Below, piece by piece: positions 49,408-63,252 of a stretch of 64,000 bases of DNA (positions are counted from its first letter, which is position 1; each line of letters begins with the position of its first letter). The stretch lies in the NCBI RefSeq assembly GCF_000005505.3, contig NC_016134.3:26859584-26923583 (forward strand), given 5' to 3'. Below the pieces are notes generated by a model, which saw only the letters and a program-made list of their open reading frames with translations, was not told the DNA's origin and ran no database searches. The position numbers and the translations under genes are program-made. Origin of the DNA: Brachypodium distachyon (lineage: Eukaryota > Streptophyta > Magnoliopsida > Poales > Poaceae).

Positions 49408-50687
49408 ATCAGCAGCCTGCCGCTGCTTAAAATTTGTGCATAAGAAGGACATGAAAAAGAAGAGTTTCCAATGTTTCCTTAGTAATAATGATGTACTATC
49501 GGTCGTCGCATTTGTTTGGACTTTTAGTTTCTTGTCAGTGTGCTTCATCAGCAATTAAGCTTCCGTTTAGCGTGTAAATTGACATTTTCTGAACAAAAGT
49601 AGTGATAATAATACTTTGCATTTTCTGTGATAATATTCCATGTCTTCAATCACAAATTACTACTTGTAATCCATACTATTCTCAGAAAACCAGTTTAGGG
49701 CGCCGCCAGTTGGCGGAGGACACCTCCCATGGTACGACATGGTCGATTCCGACCAGGACAATTACCATTTCGGACGGCATTCACTCCCATGTAGCGTTCG
49801 ATTTTTTTAGCTAACCAAGCCCCTGAAATTGCGAATCAACTTCCAAAATTTTGGAGATGGTCTTTCTGTTTTTGAGGAATAGATGAGATTTCGAGTTTTT
49901 CTAAAAACTTTGAAAAATTGAGACCAACTTTCAATTTCTTTTGAAGAAAAGTGATGTTTCAAAATGATGAGGTTTCAACTTATTTGGACAAGCTTCCAAA
50001 TTTTCTTGCATGCAAAATATAATTTTTTTGGACTAACTTTCAGAAAAATGATGGACTTCCAATTTCTTAAGCCATTTTTTGTCCGTCATAAAAAAAGTGG
50101 GCATATCCCAATTCTTATTTTTCTTGGTGTGATGGGCATAGCAACCCAGAGTCACTGCGATAGGCTACCAAGAGCATAATGTTGTGCCAAGAGAAGGTCC
50201 CGGCCAAAGAGGACTGGTTCCAGTGCTGGTAATTAATCCTGGGTCCCATTGTCAGTCTATGATCCCCAAGTAGAAGCTCTAGCACGTGAATAGAGATTGA
50301 GAACAGGGGAGAAAACGAAGTACTCCTACTCTTTTCTAATGTTCATTTTTTTTTGACAGCTCTAATGTTCATTTTTTTTCGTCTGACATATGTCGCTAAA
50401 GTACTGGCAGCACTGATCGAATCAAGGGTCCAAAAGTGTCGGCGGTTACACGCTGACACTACACTTCGCTCACCGCTTCTTCCGCCACATGCCCGAAGCC
50501 TCTAGAACTCCCCAAGCACCCGAATTAACTTTGGTTCCGATTAACTTTCCTCTGTACGCACTGACGCGACCCCGCCCCACCACCGAGAGAAGAGAAGAAA
50601 GAGAGACAGAGCCGGGACAAACCACGGCCGCATTACCGCTTCCAGGTGGAGGCACGAGCCCCGGTTTGGGCGCCACGCCGCCCGCCC
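49408..50687. other. Intergenic region between Adh2 copy 2 and Adh1
   Basis: No gene seen. AATAAT at 49484 may serve for polyadenylation. 49800-50080 has several loose repeats of words such as CAACTTTC and CTTCCAAATTTT. Confidence 0.6.
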
Positions 50688-50792
50688 CTGGTTTGCTACC
50701 CAAGAAGAACAGGGAGAAGCTTTAGGCGGCCGTGCCCGTGGCGAAACCACACCCTTCCTCCTTTTGCGCCCTGAGACGAGCTATATATATAA
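50688..50792 (+). promoter_or_regulatory. Proximal promoter of Adh1
   Basis: A TATA box CTATATATATAA lies at 50781-50792, about 145 bp before the ATG. CTGGTTTGC at 50688-50696 and GAAACCAC at 50743-50750 (GTGGTTTC on the other strand) resemble the paired TGGTTT anaerobic response cores of maize Adh1, with a GC-rich setting as in GC motifs. Hypoxia induction is inferred. Confidence 0.65.
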
Positions 50793-50935
50793 CGGGGGGG
50801 AGGTTCTCCGCTCTCGTTCCCAGTTCCCCACGGATTTGGTCCCGCTGAAGCCAGAGATCAGTTCTGAGTTTGATTTTCGGTGCTGAGATTGTGTGATTGT
50901 GACTGTTGCGGGGATTTTTCGAGGTGAAGCGAGAA

Positions 50936-53431
<2,496 letters not shown>

Positions 53432-53769
53432 GGTTCATTTCACCTGACCGATCCTCCAAAGTACAGTAATAATAAGAGGCCTGGGGAACAGTTTCCTGAA
53501 CCTTCCTCGGTGAGATGAGATGAGATGAGATATGCAGCCTTTGTGTATCCTCTGCCCTTTTGCAAGCTCCACCTTTTGTCAGTCAAAAACTCTGTTACTC
53601 AGTAGTATGTGTGTTGTAGTATTAGCTTCATGTACCTGTAATTACCTGCCGGCAAAACTGTTCTACGAGCTCTACTTGGAGCTACGAACCACCGTCAACA
53701 GCTATGAGTTTCAGTAGAATCGTTTTGTCATTGGATCTGGCGTTTTCATGTCCTTCGTATGCTGCTTCT

Positions 53770-54655
53770 GAACAGGTTGGTTTCCGAATTTGTCTGCCTG
53801 CTTCTGAACAGTCCGTTATGACGCAGCATCTGCTGACGGTACCCACTGGGACGGTGACCTCTCGGTGGCCGAGGCCTGTGCAAATAACAGATGGGTGGCT
53901 GCTGTGTGGACCCTGACCTTGACGATGCTGGCCTGGCTCTGGCCGCTCAGTTCCTTGCTATCTGGGAAAGGCTTCAGCGGGTTCAATTGGGCACTGGGGT
54001 TGGGCACTGGGGAGGATGTCTTATGATGGAGTTGGACGAGTACGGGCAAGTTCTCGACCAAATCGGCCTATCTGGCGTTCTTCGAGGGCTGTTTGGACTT
54101 CAACTGCGGATCTGGGGTTCCGGCTAAATGCAAGCTGTTCACCTGGCTTGCCTGTTGTGGTAGGTGCTGGACGGCTGACCGGGAACACCCAGAGAGCTGC
54201 CCTCTGTGCGGCCAAGAGGACGAGACTATCTCTCACCTCCTCCTCGCCTGCTCCTTCGTGAGACAGGTCTGGTGGCAGGCCCTCGCTCAGTGGGGCAAAG
54301 TGGAATGGATGCCTGGACCGCAGGACACTCTCTCTTAGATTGGTGGTCGGCTATCCCCCTCTCCGGCAAGGATCGAAAGGAGTTCTCTGCGAGCTCGTCG
54401 CTGATCTTCTGGTCGGTCTGGAAGTTTAGGAATAGTGTGGTCTTCGATCGTGCCCCGGTCCTTTTAGCTTGCTTTTTGAGTGGCTTAGGTGTTGAGGCAG
54501 AGGTCTGGATTCGTGCTGGGCTCCTTAGTGGTCTGGGCTTCAGGTCGATCCCGAGAGAGTGGAGAGATAACGGCCCTTGGGGCATGTAGCTGCTTCGCAG
54601 GCAAATTCTTCTTCTATAAATCAATGATACACCTGCTTGGATGTATTCTAGAAAA
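53770..54655 (+). pseudogene. L1-type LINE 3' end (zinc-binding domain)
   Basis: Frames shift several times, but the plus strand shows NNRWVAAVWTLTL, then CKLFTWLACCGRCWTADR, CPLCGQEDETISHLLLACSF and VWWQALAQW (zf-RVT domain of LINE ORF2), then IFWSVWKFRNSVVFD. It ends in 3' sequence with ATCAATGATACACC and a short A-rich run near 54650. The element is 5'-truncated and lies about 340 bp after the Adh1 stop. Confidence 0.8.
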
Positions 54656-54943
54656 AAGATATTTTTTAGATTATATTACCTCATTTTCAGCATACAATTA
54701 GAGCGCCATCTCCAAGTCTCCAAAATTACCGTAACCTAGAAGGGCCTAATAAAGTGTTGGACCAAGCACTAAATATCATGTATCAAATACTCCTCTTCTT
54801 CATGCATTGTCTGGTAATTGTTTTTGGCAGAATATGCATTGCATCGTTTGAGATGGGGAGTTGGTAGGAGAAGAGAATGATTTTATGTATTAAAATTCCA
54901 GGAGTTTGGAGATGAGCCATGTCTACCAAAAATGAGGCTATTA

Positions 54944-55019
54944 CATCCTTCCTCTGATCAATAAAAAATGTCGTCTATTTTGTACTAAGTGGGCGACATT
55001 TTTTATGAATCGGAGGGAG
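54944..55019. mobile_element. Stowaway-type MITE
   Basis: A 76 bp palindrome with GCGACATTTTTTATGAATCG against CAATAAAAAATGTCGTC, ends CATCCTTCCTCTGAT and ATCGGAGGGAG, flanked by TA on both sides. 55022-55733 holds no gene that I can see. Confidence 0.78.
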
Positions 55020-55733
55020 TACATACATATTAAAATATTAAGTAATATCAATTAATCTAGAGCCTTAGATAAAAAAATAGATGGCTTCGTATTTACTCCA
55101 GAGTACAGTATCAGGAATATCTCTGTGCACTGATATTCTACAGGCAGCTTATCGCTCTTAGACGTTTAAATTAACCGATCTTCTGAGTGGTGCTACTTGT
55201 GCCATGTTCTATACACAAGAGTTAATTGTCTGCCTGAGGTGGTCCATTGCAGCAGTGATTTGGTTAGTAGTAGTTGAGAGGTAAGCGACTAACTCTATGT
55301 GATGATCTAGTGTAGCTTAGGTTAGGCTAGCTAGACAGAGTTGTACTGTCTGCGGTGTAAAATGTAAAGACTTGCTACTAGATAAGAGAATCTCCCTGAG
55401 AGCAAGAACAATAGTGGACTATAAACTAACTACAAGAATTTAAATATTATATTTGTTCTTAGTTGGAGGGGAGAGAAAAACAGGCTGTAAGCTAACAGCC
55501 AGATGCTGCACGAGCTCCTAGACTACATGTGAGGATGAAATGTGGGTCAAATTTTAATTAAATACTACATCTTTTAGCTAAGTATTATACATGCTAGCTA
55601 TTACAGTCAGGGGCGGAGGCAGGAAAATAATATAGGGAGGCAGAATAGAATGATGCTTTATCAGGAAGGATCAAAGCATAAGAATATGAAATTTCTATGA
55701 TAAAATTGCAAAGATTATACAAGGGTTGTCAAA

Positions 55734-55919
55734 CACTACCGGAAAACCTTTCTTTGCCGAAGGCCTTCGGCAAAGAGGCCACGTGGACTTGCCCGCTGCT
55801 GTAACGGTGGGAAAACGAATGCGCCTTCTTTGCCGTGGCCGGCCTTTGGCAAAGAACTTTTTCTTGTTTTGTTCTTTTTGTCTCTATTTCTCTCCTGGTT
55901 AAAATTACCATGTAAAATT
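55734..55919 (+). mobile_element. CACTA-like terminus
   Basis: It starts CACTACCGGAAAACC, followed by inverted copies of TTTGCCGAAGGCC and GGCCTTTGGCAAAGA, the usual end and subterminal style of a second CACTA family in grasses. The other end was not found in the window. A Stowaway MITE follows at 55923. Confidence 0.7.
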
Positions 55920-55922
55920 GTA

Positions 55923-56019
55923 CTCCCTCCAATCCATAATATATAAGTGTCTCAGACTTAGTATAACTTTGTACTAAATTAGTACAAAATTTGAGACAAT
56001 TATTATGGATCGGAGGGAG
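55923..56019. mobile_element. Stowaway MITE
   Basis: 97 bp with inverted ends CTCCCTCCAATCCATAAT and ATTATGGATCGGAGGGAG, flanked by TA on both sides, with an internal AGTATAACTTTGTACTAAAT core. Confidence 0.88.
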
Positions 56020-56082
56020 TAAGCAATAAGGTTTTACGTTGAACTTTTTACCTAAGTTTCCTTTGACATCAATTGTAAGTGA

Positions 56083-56870
56083 TGTGAATTAAAACGACAA
56101 CATTTTTGTAAAAAAATATTTGATTTTCTAAATCTGTTTAATATGAAAAAAATGAAATAATACTTAAACTTTGTAATAAAAAAAAATTCTGGAATGGTGC
56201 CATGTTATAGGTATTTAAGCTTTGGATAAAAAGCACGAGTCAGAACACTTAATGTAAATGGTACATACTTCCACAAAATGCACAATTTCAAAAGTGAAAC
56301 ACCAAATTTGAATGCCGAAACAAGTTTGCAATAATTTGTCTCATTTTACTCTGAATTCAATTTTCAGTATTGATTAGTAATATGAATTAAAATCACCACC
56401 GTTTATGTAAAACTAATTACTTATCATTTTTTAGCCGTTTAGTCGTTTACTAGGTAAAAATGAAATAATACTAAAACAATGTCAAAAAGCAACAATTTTT
56501 GGCATGGGGTCATTTTGTGGGTATATAAGATTAGGATAAAAATTACAAGCCAGTACATCAATTGAAGATGGTACATTCTTCACAAAGTGCACTTTCGTGG
56601 AAGAATTTCCCGAACTTTAGGTTCAAACCTCCAAAATCGAGCCCCAAACCAAGATTTGTAATCATATGACCCTTTTTTGAGTTTAACTTCTTATCATGGT
56701 TTCATTTAGCATTAATGATGAGTAATGTGAATTAAAATGACCATTTTTTTGTAAAAATAATTATTTATCATTTTCTAGGTCCTTTGAATAAGAAAAATGA
56801 AATAAAACTAAAAATTTGTCAAAAATGAACATATATTTGGCATAGTGCCATGTTATAGGTATAGTGTTAG
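56083..56870. repeat. Diverged tandem repeat, units of about 300-345 bp
   Basis: The word TGAATTAAAA recurs near 56083, 56381 and 56725, each time followed by ATTTTTGTAAAA-like, AAAAATGAAATAATACTAAA-like and GGTGCCATGTTATAGGTAT-like words. The last unit is partial. It is noncoding and probably internal to the CACTA-like element that begins at 55734. 56871-57901 shows no gene. Confidence 0.75.
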
Positions 56871-57901
56871 TTCTTGTTGTAGAGGAGCGGCCGTAGACCA
56901 CCTGCGCGCATGCCACATCCAAACACGGGTTAGATCAAATCTATCATCACCATCAAGGATCGCAGTCCTTGTCCCAGCTGGGTGTCAGCCTGCACAACCT
57001 TTTGTAGTGTCGTAGAGGAGCGGCCGGAGCCAGGCCCCGGGCAGCTCGGGCCGTCGAATTTTTCCTCCTTGGTAATTTTGGTGATTTGAATATTTTACCC
57101 GAGTTACCTTGTGCTTGATGGAATCCTGTCTCGGCCATAGATGTTGTTGTATGTTTAATTTGCATAACGAAAATACAAATGTCTGAAAGCCAAGTAAAAG
57201 AACGAGAGAAATAAGGGGGAAGAGATAACCAGGAGAGTACTACTATGGGTAGGAAACCCACTGACCAGATGTTGTTCTATGTATATAGAGAGAATTCACT
57301 TTTGACCCCCAAGGTCCAGTTTTTTGACAGATTTGACCTCATTTGATGAGATTTCCGTTTTTTAACCTCATTTAGCAAAAGGCCCATCGATCTGTACATA
57401 CACACCGGCGCCTTTTGGTTCCGCCCATCGCCTGCCATCACCAGCGGTTGCATACGCCCGTCGTTCCTGATCACCCACACTCCCGCACCAGCAATCTTGC
57501 ATCTAAGATATTAACTCTCAGCTGCTTCGATGGCCGATCTTCGATGGAGCTAGTGTGCATATGGATCATGAGTGTGCATGTGCTGGTTGCCCTGGTTTGC
57601 TTCTGTTGGGTGCATACACCGGAGTATATACGACGGCCGGATGCATGACACGGACGGACGGCGCATGTTTAAGTGAGGGGGTATGTTGGTTATGCGATCC
57701 ATGAAAAAGCTAGACTAGAATATATAATATCTTAGACTTTGTTTGATCATCACTCACTAAAGCTAGCCGGATGCCATTTCCTAACAAAAAAAGAGAATAT
57801 ATAATATCTTGGGAAGAGAACACTAGTGTTCCAAAAATAAGTCCCGGCGTGCATCGGCGGGGCTTGTTGTTTGTCTGGCGGGCATTTTTTGCACCAATAA
57901 G

Positions 57902-58190
57902 GCCTTGTTTGGTTTTAGGTTTTTTAGTCACCAGTGTTTTGATATTTATGAAGTTTGGGTGTTCACCCAAAACACTCAAAAACCCAAAATATTAGTGTTT
58001 TTCTAAAAAAAACACTAGAATGAGAAGTGTTTTAATTTAGTACAAAATTGGAGTGTTTTGTGGGAAAAAATTAGGGATAATCCCCTCTAAACTCTTGCTA
58101 CCAAACAACATTTTGGGCTTTCTAGTGTTTTTCAATTTGAAGTGGATAATACTCTCGAAAACATCTCAAAAACTCAGTACCAAACAAGGC
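57902..58190. mobile_element. MITE with GCCTTGTTTGGT ends
   Basis: The ends GCCTTGTTTGGTTTTAGG and the complement of GCCTTGTTTGGTACTGAG are inverted, 289 bp. The interior is AT-rich with CACTAGTGTTTT-like words. No clean target duplication was found. 58226-59088 shows no gene. Confidence 0.7.
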
Positions 58191-59088
58191 GCCTCTGGTG
58201 AAGAGAACACTAGTGTCCCAAAAAATTGCATAAAATAAAAGGGACCCACCAGAGATAAAATTATTAAATGGGGTCATTTATGACAAAACTTTTGCTAAAT
58301 TAATGTGATAAAGAAACGAGAATATCACTAAATAGAGTCAAAACAGCGAAAAACTGAAACTTAATGGTAAAAAATGAAATATATATGTCAGTCTAATGCG
58401 ACGATGAGAATCTCAGTAAAAGCTGCTAGCTAGCGCATACACATCATCTTTGTTAGAATAATCTTATATGAGTCTAATTAGGTTTCTTCACTAGTTTCCT
58501 TGAGGTAGCTGTAGCAGCTGGGATAGTCTTTTCGGTTTCCCCTTTTCAAAAAAAAAAAGTCTTTTAGGTTTAGTTGGTTTTGTTGTTTCCTTGTCCTAGG
58601 TTAGTTATATGTAGTACAGAGAAGGTATGCCGACTCGATCTGATCCTGTCGCGCGCGCGTGTCATGAACAGTAGGGGAGCGGAGAAAGGAAGACAGCTTC
58701 TTTTCACTTGCTCTCTGTCGTCTGCCGGCCACCAGCTAATTATAACTGGTCACAATCTAAAGTACGTGGTTCTGTAATACCGCCGTACGTGACGATTTGT
58801 TTTTGCCTTGCTTTCGATCGCTTTCAGCCAACAATATGACATAATGACACTAATAACACATAGAAACGGATCACTCCATCGATGAACACGGCCCTGCACG
58901 CCTTAATTAAAGGAAGGACTAGCTAGCCTAGTGTATAGCTAAGCTTAGCTAGCCTAGTGTACTGCCTACGATGTAATTGTTTTTTTTCGAATAATACGAT
59001 GGAAAATTTAAGGGCAGTGCCATCGCTCGGGCCATGCTTTCACCAGATCGGCCAACTAATTCCCATTTCCCAGCCGTCTGATTTATTT

Positions 59089-59142
59089 GAAAACATCGAT
59101 GTTAGTTGATCAATTTGCAATCAGATCAACATCGATGTTTTC
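59089..59142. repeat. Perfect-armed hairpin
   Basis: GAAAACATCGATGTT and AACATCGATGTTTTC are inverted around a 24 bp loop, extended by GTTGATC and GATCAAC. It may be the core of a small MITE. Confidence 0.75.
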
Positions 59143-59348
59143 TAGGTGTTTTGATACAGTGAATTAATGGAATGTTGCAAGATTTTAGGATATTTCTCAA
59201 GAGATCGATGCTGCAACGTTGTTGCAAATATACAACAAATATGCATATACCAACAGGGTGAACTGGGATGGTGTTTGGGATGTTGTATCTGAGGGTGCAT
59301 GAGGATGTTGTATGCAGCTTAGTGTTGTTTGGTAGTCAGCGTATGATT

Positions 59349-61888
59349 CTTTTTTTTCTTGATACATTATAAACATGTCACTAACAACAATGTGCAAACC
59401 TGCACATTTAGAGAGCTGATAACAGCTTTTACAGGGCAAGATGATGGATTATGTGCTAACCCTGCACAACTATAAACTCAAGCTTGAACATTATGGAGCT
59501 TGTAAGCATCCTGAACTTGCCTGTGAGCTATCTTGTTGTTTTCTCTTCTAATTTTGATAACTCTTGCATCCAAGTTTTGAATATAGGAGAGAATCTGGTG
59601 TAGATTTGGCCTTATAGAACAATGTCCTGGATGCTTGATTGGGTCTTTCTTTACCACAGCTTCAGCAAGAACATTGCTATCAGTTAAGAAATTAGGTTGA
59701 TGTACTCCCATGGCTGTTCCAATCTGTGCTGCTAGCTCCAGAGCTTGAGCCTCCGCTTCAAGTGCTGAACCTGCAAATGAGGAAGCCTCCACAAAAACAG
59801 AATACTTTTGTTCTCCAATCCGATGCATAAAGATGCCAACTCTTTGTACCTGCAAGAAAAGACACATTTGGAGATACATTTGAAGCTGGGGGCTTTCAAG
59901 CAGCATCAGTAAAAATGTTAGGTCTTTCAGCCATGCGACGCTTATGAAGCTGAAAGGAAATTGGAGACACATTTGTAGAAGTATTCTTCCAGGAATCATT
60001 CGTGAAGAAGGTAGGCCCTGAAGATATTCCGCTACTGTCAATGGGAGATGAAATGGTGAAGTTGCTATGACTTGGTTCCGTGCTATGCCTCAACTGAGCG
60101 TGTCCATCTCCTCTTTCTTCATGATTCTCTTGACCTGCATAAGTTAAGGCTTTTGCTGCATAAAGAATCTGCATAGGAGAGTTATTAATCTTGTTGAACA
60201 GGAGGTCATTCCTCGCCTTCCAAATAGACCAAAGAATATTAAAAACAAGGAGAATGGAGTGCTCTATTTTTTAGGTCATCATGATGATGTGCAGAGCATC
60301 TTCAATTTCATGCACACCTCAAACCTTCCATTCTCAAACCCAACGGCGACGCAAACCAAACTGCATGAACAAAATGACAAGAGAAAAACAAATGGAAGTT
60401 GTTTTCATCGGCTCCACACCTGCAACATTTTTTATCAATGTGAAAAGATCTTGCTGCAGCTCTACATCCTGAAGAAATGGCCTGTCTCATAAGCCTCCAG
60501 CCAAAAACTTGGACTCTTGGAGGCATATCCTTGTTTAACCAAATCGCGTGAATGATATGTCTTGATTTTTCGGAGAGGATTTGATGAGGACCTGCATTAA
60601 GGCCATAAAAGCCTGGACTAAAAATCTGGTAAGCACTCTTTGAAGTACAAATTCCTGAAGGTGTGTGTTTCCAGATTAAGATGTCTTCATTGTCACTAGC
60701 ATTTATAGGAATCTGGGAGACAATATTAGCTTTTTGTTGACCAAAGAGAGTAACTAAAAGTTGCATATTCCAAACTTTTGTATTAGGAATCCAAAGATCT
60801 TTAATCGTAGCAGGATAATGGAAACCAGAATTCTGGATAAAAAGACTATCGTGAATGTTATTCCAAAAAGGACACCAAGGACTAGACCAAATGCAAGTAT
60901 TACCTTTGGATATTTGCAAAGTAACAGCATTGATAAGAGGTTCCCTCACCTTAAGAATTGAAGACCAGAAAGCGGACTTAGGAATATTAGTGGGCGCTTT
61001 CCAGAAAAAGGTATAGGGAAAATATTTAGATTTTAAGATCCTTGCTGTAGTGCTATGATTAGTGGTGACAATTTTCCAAGCAGAATTAACTAGAATAGCT
61101 TTGTTGACAGCTTCTAAATTTCTAATTTCTAGACCACCTTCTTTTTTGGATTTACAAATCTCAGCCCAAGCGTTGAGGTAGAGGGGCTTCTTTTGATTCT
61201 CCTCTTGAACACCAGTCCACCGGAAGTCTCTTATCACAGCATTCATTTTAGCCAATATCTTCTTGGAAAACAAAATATTAGACATATAGTACACAGGAAG
61301 AGCGGCTAAAACTGATTTGATTGGAACAAGTCTGCCCGCATGAGAAATCTTGTTAGCTTTGTAACCATTAAGTTTACTTTTTAAATTGTTTAAGACAAAA
61401 TCATAAGCAGTAGTTCTATTTTTGGCAGGCAATATAAGAGGATGGCCTAAATGGAAGGATTCAGGTTTCATATCTACCACTCTAAAAATACCTTTAACGA
61501 TGTCCCTCTGCGCATCCACCACATTCTTACTAAACAAAACCGAAGACTTGGCCCAATTAGGAGTTTGACCTGAAAGAGAACAAAAATGTTGCAAAATGCT
61601 CCAAATGGTCGTTGCTTCTTCCCTTGTGGCTTGTCCACAGACTTAAGTCATCTGCAAACATGAGAAAGTAAACAGGAGGCGAGTTTGGCCCAAGCACAAT
61701 GCCGTTCAAATTTATTTTTTGCAACTCCTCATGCAAGCATGTAGCTAACTCATTGATAGCAATAACAAATAAGTAAGGAGAAAGATGACATCCTTGTCTG
61801 ATGCCTCTAGAAGCTTTGAAGCTCCCATGAAGATTGCCATTAATAAGCACATCAAATTTAGAATTAGAGATGCAAGCTTTGATTAATA
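59349..61888 (-). mobile_element. 5'-truncated L1-type LINE with target-site duplication
   Basis: Flanked by AGCGTATGATT at 59338-59348 and 61889-61899 (11 bp). On the minus strand the element begins inside reverse transcriptase (KACISNSKFDVLINGN, SRGIRQGCHLSPYLF, FADDLSLW; the box is FADD) and, after a frame change near 61575, continues in one long frame 61594-60308 with QTPNWAKSSVLFS, HAGRLVPIKSVLAALPVYYM and the zinc-binding end CCRCGADENNFHLFFSCHF. An RNase H domain at about 59830-59478 has ALEAEAQALELAA and the acidic TDSN. It ends with an A-tract (CTTTTTTTTC on the plus strand at 59349). 5' truncation is usual for LINEs. Confidence 0.92.
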
Positions 61889-61899
61889 AGCGTATGATT

Positions 61900-62171
61900 T
61901 GAAGAAGGCTTTCGATGACAAGGCTGAGGCATGGGCATTGGGCAAGGTCAAATCGCTTGGCACTCCTTGTAATAAAGATGACGATCTTAGAAGAAATCAA
62001 GTGAGGAATTCGCCCGTGCATAATGAGAATGTTTTTTCTTTCATCATGTCATTTGAGGATGATGCTATGCGTACGACACATGCTGTAAGAGTTTTGTCCG
62101 ACACTGCCAATCAAGCCGTTGCATTGGAGAAAAGTGCAGGCTACCGGCCGTCAGACCAACAATCATACTGA
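61900..62171 (+). other. Open frame of unknown origin in the LINE target
   Basis: An open plus-strand frame reads KKAFDDKAEAWALGKVKSLG and later EDDAMRTTHAVRVLSDTA and ends at 62171. The sequence directly follows the LINE target site, so it is older than the LINE. I recognise no family. It could be the last exon of a lost gene or chance. Confidence 0.3.
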
Positions 62172-62244
62172 TTCTTATTGGGCCATCACTTCACACAGGG
62201 TGAAGTTTCAGCCTAGCAAAACAGGCACAAGCCCAATGCTTATG

Positions 62245-63247
62245 TGTTGGAATTTAGGGCAAGGCACAAGGCCTAAACTAAATTAAATTTCTGGAAAATC
62301 TCAAAAGCCCATTCATCGAGTCGGTCGGTCTGGATCGTTGCTTATTCTTTTGACGGTTGGAATATGTTGCGGACGCGTAACAAATCCCGATATTGCGGAG
62401 TCGATTTTGGTTTACCAAAGCGAAGATTTCCTAAATCAACATCGGTTGGTTTCCTAAACCGAAGGTTTCCTAAATTAATGTTGGTTGGTTTCCTAAACCG
62501 AAGGTTTCCTAAATTGATGGTTTCTTAAACCGACGTCTGCATGCGTGCCTATTTAATAAGACGTTCCCGGCCTCCGAACGAATACGCCACAAATCCGTCG
62601 TTGCGCCCTCAATCCAATCTCGTTGTTCGCTGCCTTCTGCTACTCCATCCCGCCGGCTGCGTGCACAGCTCGCCGGGAGAGCAGGCCTCCGGAACCCCGA
62701 CCTTCGAGATCCTGCCCGGAAGACGGTCGGTAAGGTTTTTGCAGAGCGTTCTTATGCGACTGCTCGCTTCATCACGTCCCTTCTTCGTCGGCTTCTTCAT
62801 CACCATGGTCAACAACGGTGATCCCGCGGCTCTGGCTGCCGCTCAAGCTCAACAGCAGCAGGCTGCTCAACTCCAAGCACAACAGCAGATCAAACAACAG
62901 GCGACTGCTGCTGCCCAGATGCAAGCACAGGTGCTCGCAGCTGCTCAGGAGGTTGCCAGGTCGATTGCTGCAGCCGGCGTGAACATCGACGCCGCTGAAC
63001 TCGTCACCGACTTCAACAAATTCATCAACAAGGAACCAACTCACGAGAAGGGCAACTTTCCGTACGTAATCTGCTCTTTCTTGTTGATTTTATTCGGTTT
63101 TATATTATGCAAGCTGTGGAATTAGACGAGTTTTATCGCTTTGCGTCGTTGTTTAGTTTGTCTAGTTTGCATGACATAATGTGCTACATGTTTTTAGCCA
63201 TGATTTTCTGGATTAAATATTCATCAAAAATACCTAATTATTCAACA
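62245..63247 (+). repeat. Solo copia LTR with perfect 5 bp target duplication
   Basis: 1003 bp from TGTTGG to CAACA, flanked by TTATG at 62240-62244 and 63248-63252. No internal element sequence adjoins it, so it is the product of LTR-LTR recombination. It is related to the LTRs at 42190 and 43390. Repeated GGTTTCCTAAACCGAAGGTT words occupy 62410-62530. Confidence 0.88.
62805..63125 (+). CDS. Q/A-rich ORF inside the solo LTR
   Basis: The ATG sits in CACCATGGTC, a good plant start context, and the frame runs 106 codons. The product starts MVNNGDPAALAAAQAQQQQ, continues as a Q/A helix-prone repeat (QLQAQQQIKQQATAAAQMQA) and then a less repetitive part (VNIDAAELVTDFNKFINKEP). At about 63060 GTACGTAAT could be a splice donor, so the coding part may end after GNFP in an exon that once joined gag. 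It may be the N terminus of a gag protein that starts in the LTR. No homologue is recognised. Confidence 0.45.
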   Translation: MVNNGDPAALAAAQAQQQQAAQLQAQQQIKQQATAAAQMQAQVLAAAQEVARSIAAAGVNIDAAELVTDFNKFINKEPTHEKGNFPYVICSFLLILFGFILCKLWN

Positions 63248-63252
63248 TTATG

